From Sedimentisphaerales bacterium (GTDB lineage Bacteria > Planctomycetota > Phycisphaerae > Sedimentisphaerales > SM23-30): a stretch of DNA of 23,672 nucleotides. A program made the position numbers and the translations under genes. Numbering within the stretch: the first letter of the stretch is position 1; every line of letters starts with the position of its first letter. A model generated the notes under the pieces. That model was not told where the DNA came from and searched no databases. It saw only the letters and a program-made list of their open reading frames with translations. Below are positions 1 through 7,687 of the stretch, piece after piece. The stretch covers positions 1 to 23,672 of the forward strand of contig DAOVXR010000002.1 of the NCBI GenBank assembly GCA_030636065.1, in the 5' to 3' direction.

Positions 1-1
1 G

Positions 2-343
2 GAGGAAATCTGCGATCATGTTGGCATTATCGAGCAGGGTCGGTTGGTATTCAGTGGCACGATGGAGGAAATTCGACAGCGAATGGGTGTTCAATGTAAA
101 GTTCGGGTGCGTGTAGCCGATAATCAGAGCAAGGCTGTTGAGCTACTCTCAGCCCTGCCCGAAATTCAGGATGTCCGGCTTATGGGTACTTATATTGCCG
201 TTACTTTCGAGCAAGGCCAAAGCACTGACGGAATTGTCGCCCGCACCCTTGTGCGTGGTGATATAGATATTATTTCTCTTGAACCGGAACAGCTTAAACT
301 CGATGACGCGTTTTTGAAGCTGACAAAAGGCATTGTTCACTAA
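2..343 (+). CDS. ABC-2 type transporter ATP-binding protein, C-terminal fragment
   Basis: This is the 3' end of a gene that starts outside the window. The frame is open from base 2 and ends at TAA 341-343. The first visible residues, EEICDHVGIIEQGRLVFSGT, match the segment after the H-loop of exporter-type ABC ATPases (E-x-x-C/A-D-x-V-x-I-I-x-x-G-x-L-x-x-x-G-T). About 85 further residues resemble the small C-terminal extension (DUF4162-like) of ABC-2 ATPases. Walker A, signature and Walker B lie upstream and are not visible. The two permeases that follow directly are its natural partners, so it probably powers their export or membrane-remodelling complex on the cytoplasmic face. An internal TTG at 44 in the same frame is not a real start, because the homology continues upstream of it. 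Confidence 0.85.
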   Translation, partial: EEICDHVGIIEQGRLVFSGTMEEIRQRMGVQCKVRVRVADNQSKAVELLSALPEIQDVRLMGTYIAVTFEQGQSTDGIVARTLVRGDIDIISLEPEQLKLDDAFLKLTKGIVH

Positions 344-362
344 AACATTGAAAAGCGTAAAT

Positions 363-2192
363 ATGTTCAAGACCACAGCACTAATTAGCTCTTTTCTTAA
401 AATCATCAACCCCGCCTGGTTGACCGGTCCCATTTTCGATAAAGAACTGCGAACATCGAGCCGAAGGAGAAGAAATTATGTGCTTCGGTTTGCGTACTTA
501 GCCATTTTAACGGTTTTTGTTGTTTTAGTCTGGAGCAGCATGGTTAGACTTCAGGGTGCTGGAGCATATCGAATTTCGCGGATGTCCGAGGCCGGCCTGG
601 CCATAATTACAACGATAATCGTGTTCCAGTTTATTGCCACTCAATTTATTGCGGTAATCATGCTTAGTACCGCTATCAGCGATGAGATTTATAATCGTAC
701 TCTTGGCGTACTCATGACCACCCCGATTAACAGCTTTCAGATCGTCATGGGCAAACTCTTTAGCAAGCTTCTCCAGTTAATACTGCTTCTATCCGTCAGT
801 TTGCCGCTACTCGCTATTGTGCGTGTCTTTGGTGGCGTGCCCTGGGATTACGTTCTTTCAAGCCTTTGTATAACACTTACGGCCGTTATTTTTGCGGGAT
901 CACTCAGTTTGTACTTTTCCATCAAAGCTCGACAAGCCTACGCCGTCATCATCAGAACTCTTTTTTCTCTTGGCGTCCTTTATTTATTTATCCCGATGAT
1001 ACTTGGTTTAGTATTTCACAAGTTACTATTCTCCGGTACCGGTTCACCAAACGCGCTTTTCTCGGTCTTAATACTTCCTAATCCTCTCTTTACTATGCAA
1101 ATCAATACTATGACGATGATGTCTCCACGTGTGGTTGGTGGGATACCTTTTTTCTCATGGCCCATTCATTGTGTGGTTATGCTTGTCGCCTCTGCCTTTT
1201 TGCTCGCCTGGTCAGTAAAGATTGTGCGTAAAGTCGCTCTGCGTCAGGCTACCGGTCAACTTGACCCTGTTACGAAACACAAACACCGCCGAAAACAGAA
1301 AAATCTGTTACTCGAAGCGACAGAACCACAGGAGCAGTCCGGGCTTATCAGACCGGTAAAAGGCTCGCCCGTGGTCTGGAAAGAACTTCGGGCCCCCTTT
1401 ATACAGGGTGGCAGAAAAAAAGGAGTCATTGGCCTGATAATGACCGTGGTCGCCCTGTTGGTAACTTATGCTTTATGTGTAAGAGATAATTCGCTGGATT
1501 CGGATGTTGCCCATACTACATATACCCTGGTTTTTGTTATTATAGGCTTGATTGCTAATACAGTTCTTTCGGCCACTACTATCACCTCCGAAAAGGAAAC
1601 ACGTTCCTGGCCCATTCTGTTGGCCACATCTATGGATGATTGGCAGATTCTTATCGGCAAGGCTGTCGGGGTTTTCCGCAGATGCCTTCCTATCTGGCTT
1701 TTATTGGTCGGCCATCTCTTTCTTTTCATTTCGGTAAGATACATTCATCCCATAGCTGCCGTACATCTCGCTATGCTTGTCGCATGGATTGTGGTGTTTC
1801 TCTCCGGTTCGGGCCTTTATTTTAGCGCCCGTCTGAAACGTACTACATCAGCGGTGGTTGCTAATTTTGCCTTGGCATTGGTTTTATGGGCGGTCATTCC
1901 GCTACTGCTCGGACTGATAGCATCTATCAACGGTAAGGCTGATGTCCTGGAGTCATATATATCGACTAATCCTGTAACACAGGCAGCTGTTATAATGAAC
2001 GGAGCTGGTGGTAGCCGAAATGCCGAAGTGGATATATCCCGCCTCAATTATGATTGGCCAAGCAGTGGCCGTGATAGGGGCAATATCCGGTCTACGACAA
2101 TTTTTCTGCTGATTACAATGCTGGTTTATGTGTCCCTGGGTTTGTTGTTTGCATGGCGAGCCAAGTGCCGATTTCGACAAAATATATTTTGA
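363..2192 (+). CDS. ABC-2 type transporter permease, first tandem paralogue
   Basis: A polytopic inner-membrane protein of about 609 residues. A positively charged N-terminus (KELR at residues 27-30, then SSRRRR) is followed by hydrophobic segments. The protein is an internal duplication: the N-half 'DKELR' and 'SDEIYNRTLGVLMTTP' elements recur in the C-half as 'WKELR' (about 339-343) and 'TSEKETRSWPILLATS'. The halves are joined by a charged, probably cytoplasmic linker (about 300-333). I chose ATG 363. The same frame can be extended to TTG 333, but that overlaps the upstream ATPase and adds only ten residues. It begins 19 bases after the ATPase stop, so the two are probably co-transcribed. 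The family is ABC-2 permeases (NatB/YhaP-like in the broad sense). The substrate cannot be told from sequence. Its closest visible relative is the next gene. Confidence 0.88.
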   Translation: MFKTTALISSFLKIINPAWLTGPIFDKELRTSSRRRRNYVLRFAYLAILTVFVVLVWSSMVRLQGAGAYRISRMSEAGLAIITTIIVFQFIATQFIAVIMLSTAISDEIYNRTLGVLMTTPINSFQIVMGKLFSKLLQLILLLSVSLPLLAIVRVFGGVPWDYVLSSLCITLTAVIFAGSLSLYFSIKARQAYAVIIRTLFSLGVLYLFIPMILGLVFHKLLFSGTGSPNALFSVLILPNPLFTMQINTMTMMSPRVVGGIPFFSWPIHCVVMLVASAFLLAWSVKIVRKVALRQATGQLDPVTKHKHRRKQKNLLLEATEPQEQSGLIRPVKGSPVVWKELRAPFIQGGRKKGVIGLIMTVVALLVTYALCVRDNSLDSDVAHTTYTLVFVIIGLIANTVLSATTITSEKETRSWPILLATSMDDWQILIGKAVGVFRRCLPIWLLLVGHLFLFISVRYIHPIAAVHLAMLVAWIVVFLSGSGLYFSARLKRTTSAVVANFALALVLWAVIPLLLGLIASINGKADVLESYISTNPVTQAAVIMNGAGGSRNAEVDISRLNYDWPSSGRDRGNIRSTTIFLLITMLVYVSLGLLFAWRAKCRFRQNIF

Positions 2193-2210
2193 TATTTCCC
2201 TGAGGCGATT

Positions 2211-4004
2211 ATGACCGCTGCTTTGATAAATTTTGTTTCGCAATTTCTAAGTTTGTCCTGGCTGACCGGACCGATTTTCGACAAAGAGTTGCGTGTTTCA
2301 AGCCGTAGAAGAAGAAATTATGTTCTTCGGTTCGCCTACTTGGCACTGTTGACCATTTTTCTGGTTCTGATCTGGCTCGAGGAGGTAAAGGTTCATGGCT
2401 CTGCGGCATATCGCATATCGCGAATGGCAAGAGCCGGACAGACCATTGTCTTATTCATTATTTGGTTTCAGTTTTGTGCTACCCAGCTTATTGCCGTTAT
2501 TATGCTCAGCACTTCTATTAGTGACGAAATCTACAATCGCACCCTTGGCGTACTCATGACCACTCCCATTAACAGCTTTCAGATCGTCATAGGCAAACTC
2601 TTTAGTAAGCTTCTGCAGTTAATACTGCTTTTGGCCATTTCTCTGCCGCTGCTTGCTATTGTGCGTGTTTTTGGTGGCGTACCCTGGCATTATGTGATTA
2701 CGAGTCTTTGCATAACCCTTACTGCCATTATCTTTGTTGGCTCGCTAAGCCTTTTCTTTTCGATACTCAGTCGAAGGACCTATGTTGTTATCATTATGAC
2801 TATCCTGACCCTCGCTGCATTTTTCGCCTTACTGCCTTTTTTAATCAGCATGCTCTGGCATATTCTGCACTTGCGTCCGGCTATCCCGAACAAAACGCTA
2901 CTTACCGTACTGTTTTATCCGAATCCCTATGTCGTCCTTCTTGCCAACACCGAGGCTATGATGTCACCGCGCGGAGGCGCATTTACTTTATCCTGGCTTT
3001 TGCACTGTGGTATTATGTTGGCCGGTTCGATTTTTGTGTTGGCTTTGTCTGTGATCAAAGTTCGCAAAGTTGCCCTGCGTCAGGCTGCCGGCCAACTGGG
3101 AACCTCATTTCGTAAAAATAAAGTCTCAGACGATGACCGGAAGACAAAACCCGATAGACGTCCCAAACGTGTCAAAGGGCCTCCTGTCCTGTGGAAAGAA
3201 TTAAGACAGCCCTTATTCCGAGGCCATAAACTCGCTGCCTTTATCATAATCGCTATCGCTCTGATCCTGCTGGCGACAACCTATTTGCTGTTTGCCATAG
3301 ACGATAATTTTGATGATGATGACGTTCACATGGCATTCACTTCCATTTTTCTATCTCTGGGAATGCTCTTTACTATCATTCTTCCCGCCACATGTATTAC
3401 CTCTGAAAAGGAATCCCGTTCATGGCCCTTGTTACTGTCCACCACTTTGGGAGATTGGCAGATTATTTTCGGCAAATTTATCGGTGCGTTGCGCCGCTGC
3501 CTGCCCATCTGGATACTGTTGTTTGGCCACGTAATTGTTTTCTCTTTTCTCGGTTATATTCATCCTGTTGCTATTGTTATGATAGCGATCCTCTCTACCT
3601 GGATTATAGTGCTTTTTATTTCCACGGGTATTTATTTTAGCACTCGTTTCAAGCGTACCACCACGGCAGTTGTTATGAATTTTGTTTTACCGATAATAAT
3701 CTGGGCCCTTGTGCCGTTCCTGTTAATTCTTTCTTGCGTACTCACTAATTCACGCGACGATGTCGCCGAAGGCTACATAAATATCACCCCGTTTGTTCCG
3801 ATGATAGTAATTTTTGATAAAACTTCCGGTAGCCCCTATCAGGTAAATCAACCCCTCGGAAAAATGCAATTTCATTGGCCGAAATTCAGATTAGGAGCCT
3901 TGGGGTCTATAATTTTCATGTTGGCTTTTATGGTGGCCTATATTTTTATTGCTTACCTTTTTCTTTGGCGTGCCAAGTGTCGAATTCGGCGGAATATATT
4001 TTAA
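2211..4004 (+). CDS. ABC-2 type transporter permease, second tandem paralogue
   Basis: A 597-residue polytopic membrane protein that aligns along its whole length with the preceding permease. It shares 'GPIFDKELR-x-SSRRRRNYVLRF' near the N-terminus, 'LGVLMTTPINSFQIV' in the N-half, 'WKELR' at about residues 328-332, and a nearly identical C-terminal 'RAKCR-x-R-x-NIF'. Like its neighbour it looks like two fused ABC-2 membrane domains with a charged linker (about 295-322). It starts 18 bases after the first permease. The two could form a heterodimer with the upstream ATPase, or each could be a complete pore because each already carries two domains. ATG 2211 follows a weak purine-rich stretch, TGAGGCG. 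Part of the gene is almost identical in DNA to the first copy, as expected for recent duplication or gene conversion. Confidence 0.88.
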   Translation: MTAALINFVSQFLSLSWLTGPIFDKELRVSSRRRRNYVLRFAYLALLTIFLVLIWLEEVKVHGSAAYRISRMARAGQTIVLFIIWFQFCATQLIAVIMLSTSISDEIYNRTLGVLMTTPINSFQIVIGKLFSKLLQLILLLAISLPLLAIVRVFGGVPWHYVITSLCITLTAIIFVGSLSLFFSILSRRTYVVIIMTILTLAAFFALLPFLISMLWHILHLRPAIPNKTLLTVLFYPNPYVVLLANTEAMMSPRGGAFTLSWLLHCGIMLAGSIFVLALSVIKVRKVALRQAAGQLGTSFRKNKVSDDDRKTKPDRRPKRVKGPPVLWKELRQPLFRGHKLAAFIIIAIALILLATTYLLFAIDDNFDDDDVHMAFTSIFLSLGMLFTIILPATCITSEKESRSWPLLLSTTLGDWQIIFGKFIGALRRCLPIWILLFGHVIVFSFLGYIHPVAIVMIAILSTWIIVLFISTGIYFSTRFKRTTTAVVMNFVLPIIIWALVPFLLILSCVLTNSRDDVAEGYINITPFVPMIVIFDKTSGSPYQVNQPLGKMQFHWPKFRLGALGSIIFMLAFMVAYIFIAYLFLWRAKCRIRRNIF

Positions 4005-4025
4005 CTCTTTCTTGAGATACGTTTT

Positions 4026-5150
4026 ATGGCTCGAGTTTTATTAGAAAATGTCAGTAAGGTTTTCGATAAACAGGTTACCGCTGTCTCTGATTTCAGCCTG
4101 GATATTGCTGACGGCGAGTTTATGGTAATTGTCGGGCCAAGTGGCTCCGGTAAAACCACAATTTTAAGAATGATTGCCGGGCTGGAAAAAGCCACTTCCG
4201 GAAATATCTATATCGGGGATACTTTGGTTAATGAAGTTCCTCCGAGAGATCGTAATATCGCTATGGTGTTCCAGAATTATGCTTTGTACCCGCACATGAA
4301 TGTCTATGAGAACATCGTATTTGGTCTCAAAATGCGGAAGTGCCCAAAAGAAGAAATCGATAAGCGAGTTGAAAAGGTTTCCAAAATGTTAGGCCTCGAA
4401 CGCTTACTGACTCGAAAACCAAAAGCTCTTTCTGGTGGGCAACGTCAGCGAGTTGCTGTTGGTCGCGCTATTGTTCGCAGTCCCGAAGTATTCCTGTTCG
4501 ACGAACCTTTAAGTAATCTTGATGTCGGATTACGTGTAGCTACTCGGACAGAATTAAAAGCGTTGCACCACAAATTGCAAACCACCTCTATTTATGTTAC
4601 TCACGACCAGGCGGAAGCCATGACTTTGGGTAACCGCATCTGCGTAACGTATAATGGCATAATTCAGCAAACAGCTTCTCCGATAGAGATGTATGAACAG
4701 CCGGCTAATAAATTTGTCGCCGGCTTTTTTGGCTCGCCTGCCATGAATTTCTTTGCCGGAAGGATTAAGTTTGAAGGTGATATGCCATACTTTGCGATTG
4801 GTAACGATACCATAACTTTACCGCAACGATTTAAGACTATTCTATCTGATTATTGTAATAAGAAAATAACAATAGGTATAAGGCCGGAGAATCTCTCTTT
4901 TTGTAAGTTATCCGATCAAATTGGAAGTGCGATTAGTGCAACTGTTGACATAGTGGAACCATTGGGAAACCGTGTGGATGTTCACCTCTCCGACAATACC
5001 GGCGTTAAATTCATCGTCAATACGGATCCTCACATAGAGATCAGGGTGAACGATATGGTAAAAGCGCATATTGATTCCGAAAAGATTCACATTTTTGAGT
5101 CTGGGGAATCCGGCAAGAATATTACGCTATCTGATAGCACGTTAAACTGA
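4026..5150 (+). CDS. MalK/UgpC-type ABC transporter ATP-binding protein
   Basis: A complete 374-residue importer-type ATPase. Visible motifs are Walker A GPSGSGKTT (about 37-45), Q-loop Gln83 in VFQNYALYPH, signature LSGGQRQRVAVGRA (135-148), Walker B VFLFDE (155-160), D-loop SNLD and H-loop His193 in VTHDQAEAM. Residues from about 240 to the end form the TOBE/OB-fold regulatory part (IGIRPENL, VDIVEPLGN). The length matches the CUT1 family of carbohydrate, glycerol-3-phosphate and polyamine importers. It starts 21 bases after the second permease but belongs to a different ABC class from those exporter-type permeases. No permease of the MalFG type and no binding protein is near, so it may serve distant transporters, as shared ATPases such as MsmK do. 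ATG 4026 is the only plausible start. The substrate is unknown. Confidence 0.93.
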   Translation: MARVLLENVSKVFDKQVTAVSDFSLDIADGEFMVIVGPSGSGKTTILRMIAGLEKATSGNIYIGDTLVNEVPPRDRNIAMVFQNYALYPHMNVYENIVFGLKMRKCPKEEIDKRVEKVSKMLGLERLLTRKPKALSGGQRQRVAVGRAIVRSPEVFLFDEPLSNLDVGLRVATRTELKALHHKLQTTSIYVTHDQAEAMTLGNRICVTYNGIIQQTASPIEMYEQPANKFVAGFFGSPAMNFFAGRIKFEGDMPYFAIGNDTITLPQRFKTILSDYCNKKITIGIRPENLSFCKLSDQIGSAISATVDIVEPLGNRVDVHLSDNTGVKFIVNTDPHIEIRVNDMVKAHIDSEKIHIFESGESGKNITLSDSTLN

Positions 5151-5175
5151 AGCTTCTTTCGTAGGCTTGCCGTAC

Positions 5176-5349
5176 TCAGAATGCCGGATCAATTATACTT
5201 TCTGCGAGAAACTATGGCCTAACGTATTTGGACCGTGTGTTCAATCTGTGCTGATCGCAAATGTCCGATACCGTGAGTTTTTCGATCAAATGCAGGCGGA
5301 GAATCTTGTTTTTTTCCTGGGCGGTAAACCTTTTTCGCTTGTTCTTCAT
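5176..5349 (-). pseudogene. Decayed IS3-type transposase OrfA remnant
   Basis: On the minus strand an ATG (complement of 5347-5349) follows a good ribosome-binding site, AAAGGAAG. It opens a 45-codon frame beginning MKNKRKRFTAQEKNKIL and continuing with LTVSDICDQHRLN. This matches the N-terminal helix-turn-helix of IS3-type OrfA proteins ([KR]RRF[TS]-x-E-x-K, then a 'V-x-[ED]-[LI]-C-x-[KQ]-[YH]' helix). The expected 'NPTxFYxW' helix after LN is scrambled, a TAG stop lies at 5212-5214, and the same frame ends in a TGA at 5176-5178. No DDE catalytic ORF or complete terminal repeats are present. I read it as an old, non-functional insertion scar. The + strand frame over 5167-5412 is its shadow. 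Confidence 0.6.
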
Positions 5350-5468
5350 AGCCACTTCCTTTCTCTGAAATACATACTAATTCAAATTCAGGAAATGTCC
5401 AATTCCGACTGAAGCACTACAAAACCATCTCAACGCAAATACTTTATCGATTTATCCTGGAGCAAAAA

Positions 5469-5567
5469 ATGTCGATAGTAGCCGGGGCCGGGGCGATTCG
5501 TATGTCTATCAGGAATAGTTGCGTTATAAGTATATATAACGGTAAGAATATTATAACAAAGGATTAA
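5469..5567 (+). CDS. Possible short leader ORF ahead of the HD-GYP gene
   Basis: A 32-codon frame starts at ATG 5469, seven to eight bases after CTGGAG, and stops at TAA 5565-5567, five bases before the HD-GYP start. The peptide begins MSIVAGAGAIR and contains VISIYNG. I recognise no family, and nothing but the ribosome-binding site and position supports it. It may be chance, or a leader peptide whose translation affects the downstream gene. It lies in the otherwise empty 5151-5572 interval, where the transposase remnant is the only other recognisable item. Confidence 0.2.
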   Translation: MSIVAGAGAIRMSIRNSCVISIYNGKNIITKD

Positions 5568-5572
5568 GATCG

Positions 5573-6826
5573 ATGCCGATAGCGATTCCTGTTGATCAAT
5601 TAGAGTCTGGTATGACCCTGGCAAGCAATATTGTGAATAAATACAGTGTGCTGCTGCCACATGGTCATGCTCTATCTGAAACGGACATTGCGGCCTTACA
5701 TCGCAGATTTCCCAATAAAATGGTGCAGGTAATAGACCCTTTGCTCGACGATGTGGTTGAGTTTGGTGACGACAGCCAGGACCATAAGGTATCGCTAGAA
5801 GTACGAAGAAATATAGCAACAGTATCCCAGAAAGTAAGTCAGGTTGTGCGTTCAAGAGCAGCCTTAACGGCCGATAACATGGCCGGTATGCAAAAGACCA
5901 TTGAAGAGATGATACAATTTTTGCAGAATAATCCCGTGGTTATGGCGGTAATCGATCAAAGTAGCAATTGGGATGAGTATCTGCAGGAACATAGCTCCAA
6001 CGTGTTTTATTTGAGCATGGTGATTGGTAACACAATTCGCAACCACATCAAAAGGGAGAGGGAAAGGCTAAGTGCTGCCAAAAGAATTCATGATGCCATG
6101 AACTTAACTCCTCTGGCAACAGCGGCAATGATTCATGATATTGGTATGGTGCCGATTGAACGGTTGCATCATAAAGCCGAACCATTAACAAAGAATGAAA
6201 TCGATCTTATAAAAGCACATCCAAAAAGTGGCGCAGATATGCTGCCGGATAACTTTGATCCTATGGTAAAGTTGATTATATGTTGTCATCATGAAAATCA
6301 ATGCGGGAGCGGTTATCCACAAGGTTTGTCCGGAGATAAAATAACCATATTCGCACGTATCATACGTGTGGCTGATGCCTACAGCGCCGGTATTTCCACG
6401 ACAATCTATAAAAAAGCCAAGAGTCAGGTTTTTGCACTTTACGAGATGTTGCATGGTGAATATAAGAACTTTTATGACCCGGCTGTATTAAAGGTTTTTG
6501 CGGGAATAATCCAACCGTTTCCAATAGGTGCCAAACTCAGACTGGAATCAGAGCAATTTGCAGTTGTGACAAAACACAATCCCAAAAATCCCTTCAAACC
6601 GCAAGTTATCATAGCTCTTGATAAAGAAGGAAAGCATTTACCTGAGGGAAAATTCGAAGGTCCGTTTTTCCTTGACGAGCGAAATGATGTTAAAGTTATA
6701 TCTTTCGACGGAGAAGATATTTCCTATATAAACAGCCTCGGCGAAGAATATTTACACGAAGATTCAATCGAAGAATTAATGCCGGGACAAAAATATAATG
6801 AAGTGTTCGATCTGGCCTACCCGTAA
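5573..6826 (+). CDS. HD-GYP domain protein (putative cyclic-di-GMP phosphodiesterase)
   Basis: A 417-residue soluble protein. The N-terminus (1-60) has the 'V-x-x-L-x-x-G-M-x-L-A' pattern of the small domain often found ahead of HD-GYP modules. The HD-GYP core spans about 135-320, with His140, HD at 188-189, HPKSGADML (216-224), HHEN (239-242), GSGYP (245-249) and RVADAY (265-270). HD-GYP enzymes hydrolyse cyclic-di-GMP using a metal cluster held by these His/Asp residues. One departure is HDIGM where most enzymes have HDIGK, so activity is not certain. A C-terminal region of about 100 residues with beta-type sequence follows and may be regulatory. ATG 5573 has AAAGGAT about eight bases upstream. 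It is the first gene of the signalling island, with no receiver of its own, and is followed by a 178-base gap before the CheY-like gene. Confidence 0.88.
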   Translation: MPIAIPVDQLESGMTLASNIVNKYSVLLPHGHALSETDIAALHRRFPNKMVQVIDPLLDDVVEFGDDSQDHKVSLEVRRNIATVSQKVSQVVRSRAALTADNMAGMQKTIEEMIQFLQNNPVVMAVIDQSSNWDEYLQEHSSNVFYLSMVIGNTIRNHIKRERERLSAAKRIHDAMNLTPLATAAMIHDIGMVPIERLHHKAEPLTKNEIDLIKAHPKSGADMLPDNFDPMVKLIICCHHENQCGSGYPQGLSGDKITIFARIIRVADAYSAGISTTIYKKAKSQVFALYEMLHGEYKNFYDPAVLKVFAGIIQPFPIGAKLRLESEQFAVVTKHNPKNPFKPQVIIALDKEGKHLPEGKFEGPFFLDERNDVKVISFDGEDISYINSLGEEYLHEDSIEELMPGQKYNEVFDLAYP

Positions 6827-6948
6827 TGATTTCTGCATAGCCCGATAACGGACAATTTTCTTATGTACCTGCGTCGCCAGCCATTATCCCAATTATTCCT
6901 GTCAATATTGCTAATCAATTAATACATTAATCGCCAATGTTTATATGC

Positions 6949-6992
6949 CGATAAGAGACAACGGGCGGTTCGGGGTCTTATCGTGTTTTTTT
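6949..6992 (+). terminator. Terminator-like leader hairpin before the CheY-like gene
   Basis: CGATAAGA (6949-6956) and TCTTATCG (6976-6983) form a perfect 8-bp inverted repeat with a 19-base G-rich loop, followed by TG and seven T residues (6986-6992). The ribosome-binding site AAGGAG (6993-6998) of the next gene begins at the end of the T-run. The hairpin therefore sits in the leader of the CheY-like gene rather than after the HD-GYP gene. It may be a terminator for upstream transcription or an attenuator. CGATAA at 6843-6848 could pair with the same TTATCG and form an alternative fold. The stem is AU-rich, so strength is uncertain. Confidence 0.5.
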
Positions 6993-7004
6993 AAGGAGTA
7001 TGCC

Positions 7005-7379
7005 ATGGCACAAATCCTGGTTATTGAAGATTCATCGTTTACACGTAAGGCTATCGCAAAGATAGCCAAAGCAGATGGTCATGAAGTTTTAGAAGCGGAT
7101 GAAGGTAGCGTTGGGCTTGAACTGGCAGCATCTCAATCGCCTGATTGCATTACATTGGACCTTATTATGCCTGGTATAGATGGGATGAAAGTCCTGCAGT
7201 ATCTTCAAAGCAAAGCTCTCAATATCCCGGTAATTGTATTGACGGCAGATGTACAGGAAGACACACGTAAACAGTGTATGGAGCTTGGGGCTGTTGATGT
7301 TCTTAACAAGCCTCCAAAAGGCAAGGAGTTACAAATAGCCATCAACAAGGCTATTAAAAAGGAGGAAGTAACTCTATGA
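7005..7379 (+). CDS. CheY-like single-domain response regulator
   Basis: A 124-residue protein that is only a receiver domain. It has acidic pocket residues Glu8-Asp9, phosphoacceptor Asp52 in TLDLIMPG, Thr80 in VLTAD and Lys102 in VLNKPP. With no output domain it must act by docking or as a relay carrier. I chose ATG 7005 because AAGGAG (6993-6998) lies six bases before it. The frame can extend to 6945, but that would run through the leader hairpin. Its stop overlaps the start of the CheC-like gene (ATGA at 7376-7379), so the pair is probably translationally coupled. In chemotaxis systems CheC dephosphorylates CheY-P, and the adjacency suggests that relationship here. Two histidine kinases follow and are candidate phosphodonors. 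Confidence 0.92.
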   Translation: MAQILVIEDSSFTRKAIAKIAKADGHEVLEADEGSVGLELAASQSPDCITLDLIMPGIDGMKVLQYLQSKALNIPVIVLTADVQEDTRKQCMELGAVDVLNKPPKGKELQIAINKAIKKEEVTL

Positions 7380-7687
7380 ACATATCAGCTAACCAAATTG
7401 ACGCTTTGAAGGAGCTGGTCAATATTGGCATCGGTCGTGCCGCTGGTGTGTTGAACCAGATGGTTTCAGCCCACATCAAACTGCAAGTTCCACGAATACA
7501 AATAATAACGTTAAGAGATTTAACTGAAGAAATAAAGGATATAGACGTAGATCTGTTAGCCCATACTCGCTTGTTAGTTGAGCAGCTTCAAATTAAGAGA
7601 GACATCATTATCTTTTTTGAGATGGATTCGTTTGATATGTTATTATCCGCTATCGAAAATACTGCTTCAGAGTATGTAGCAACATAA
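7376..7687 (+). CDS. Half-length CheC-like phosphatase
   Basis: A 103-residue protein. The N-terminus has the phosphatase signature D-x3-E-x2-N-x22-P exactly: Asp9, Glu13, Asn16 and Pro39, in DALKELVNIGIGRAAGVLNQ followed later by VPRIQII. In the CheC/CheX/FliY family the Glu and Asn of this helix dephosphorylate a response regulator. Ordinary CheC is about 200 residues with two such halves, whereas this protein ends after the first. It overlaps the CheY-like gene by four bases and ends in a TAA directly followed by the ATG of the next kinase in the same frame. It probably acts on the neighbouring CheY-like protein. Truncation from a longer gene is possible, but the active helix is intact. 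Confidence 0.8.
   Translation: MNISANQIDALKELVNIGIGRAAGVLNQMVSAHIKLQVPRIQIITLRDLTEEIKDIDVDLLAHTRLLVEQLQIKRDIIIFFEMDSFDMLLSAIENTASEYVAT

Noticed and set aside
5167..5412. 81-residue + strand frame
   Set aside because: It is the complementary shadow of the minus-strand transposase remnant, has no ribosome-binding site and shows no protein-like composition.
6827..7004. Cyclic-di-GMP riboswitch upstream of the CheY-like gene
   Set aside because: The conserved core of the known class I element is not visible; only the terminator-like hairpin and a possible alternative arm can be supported.
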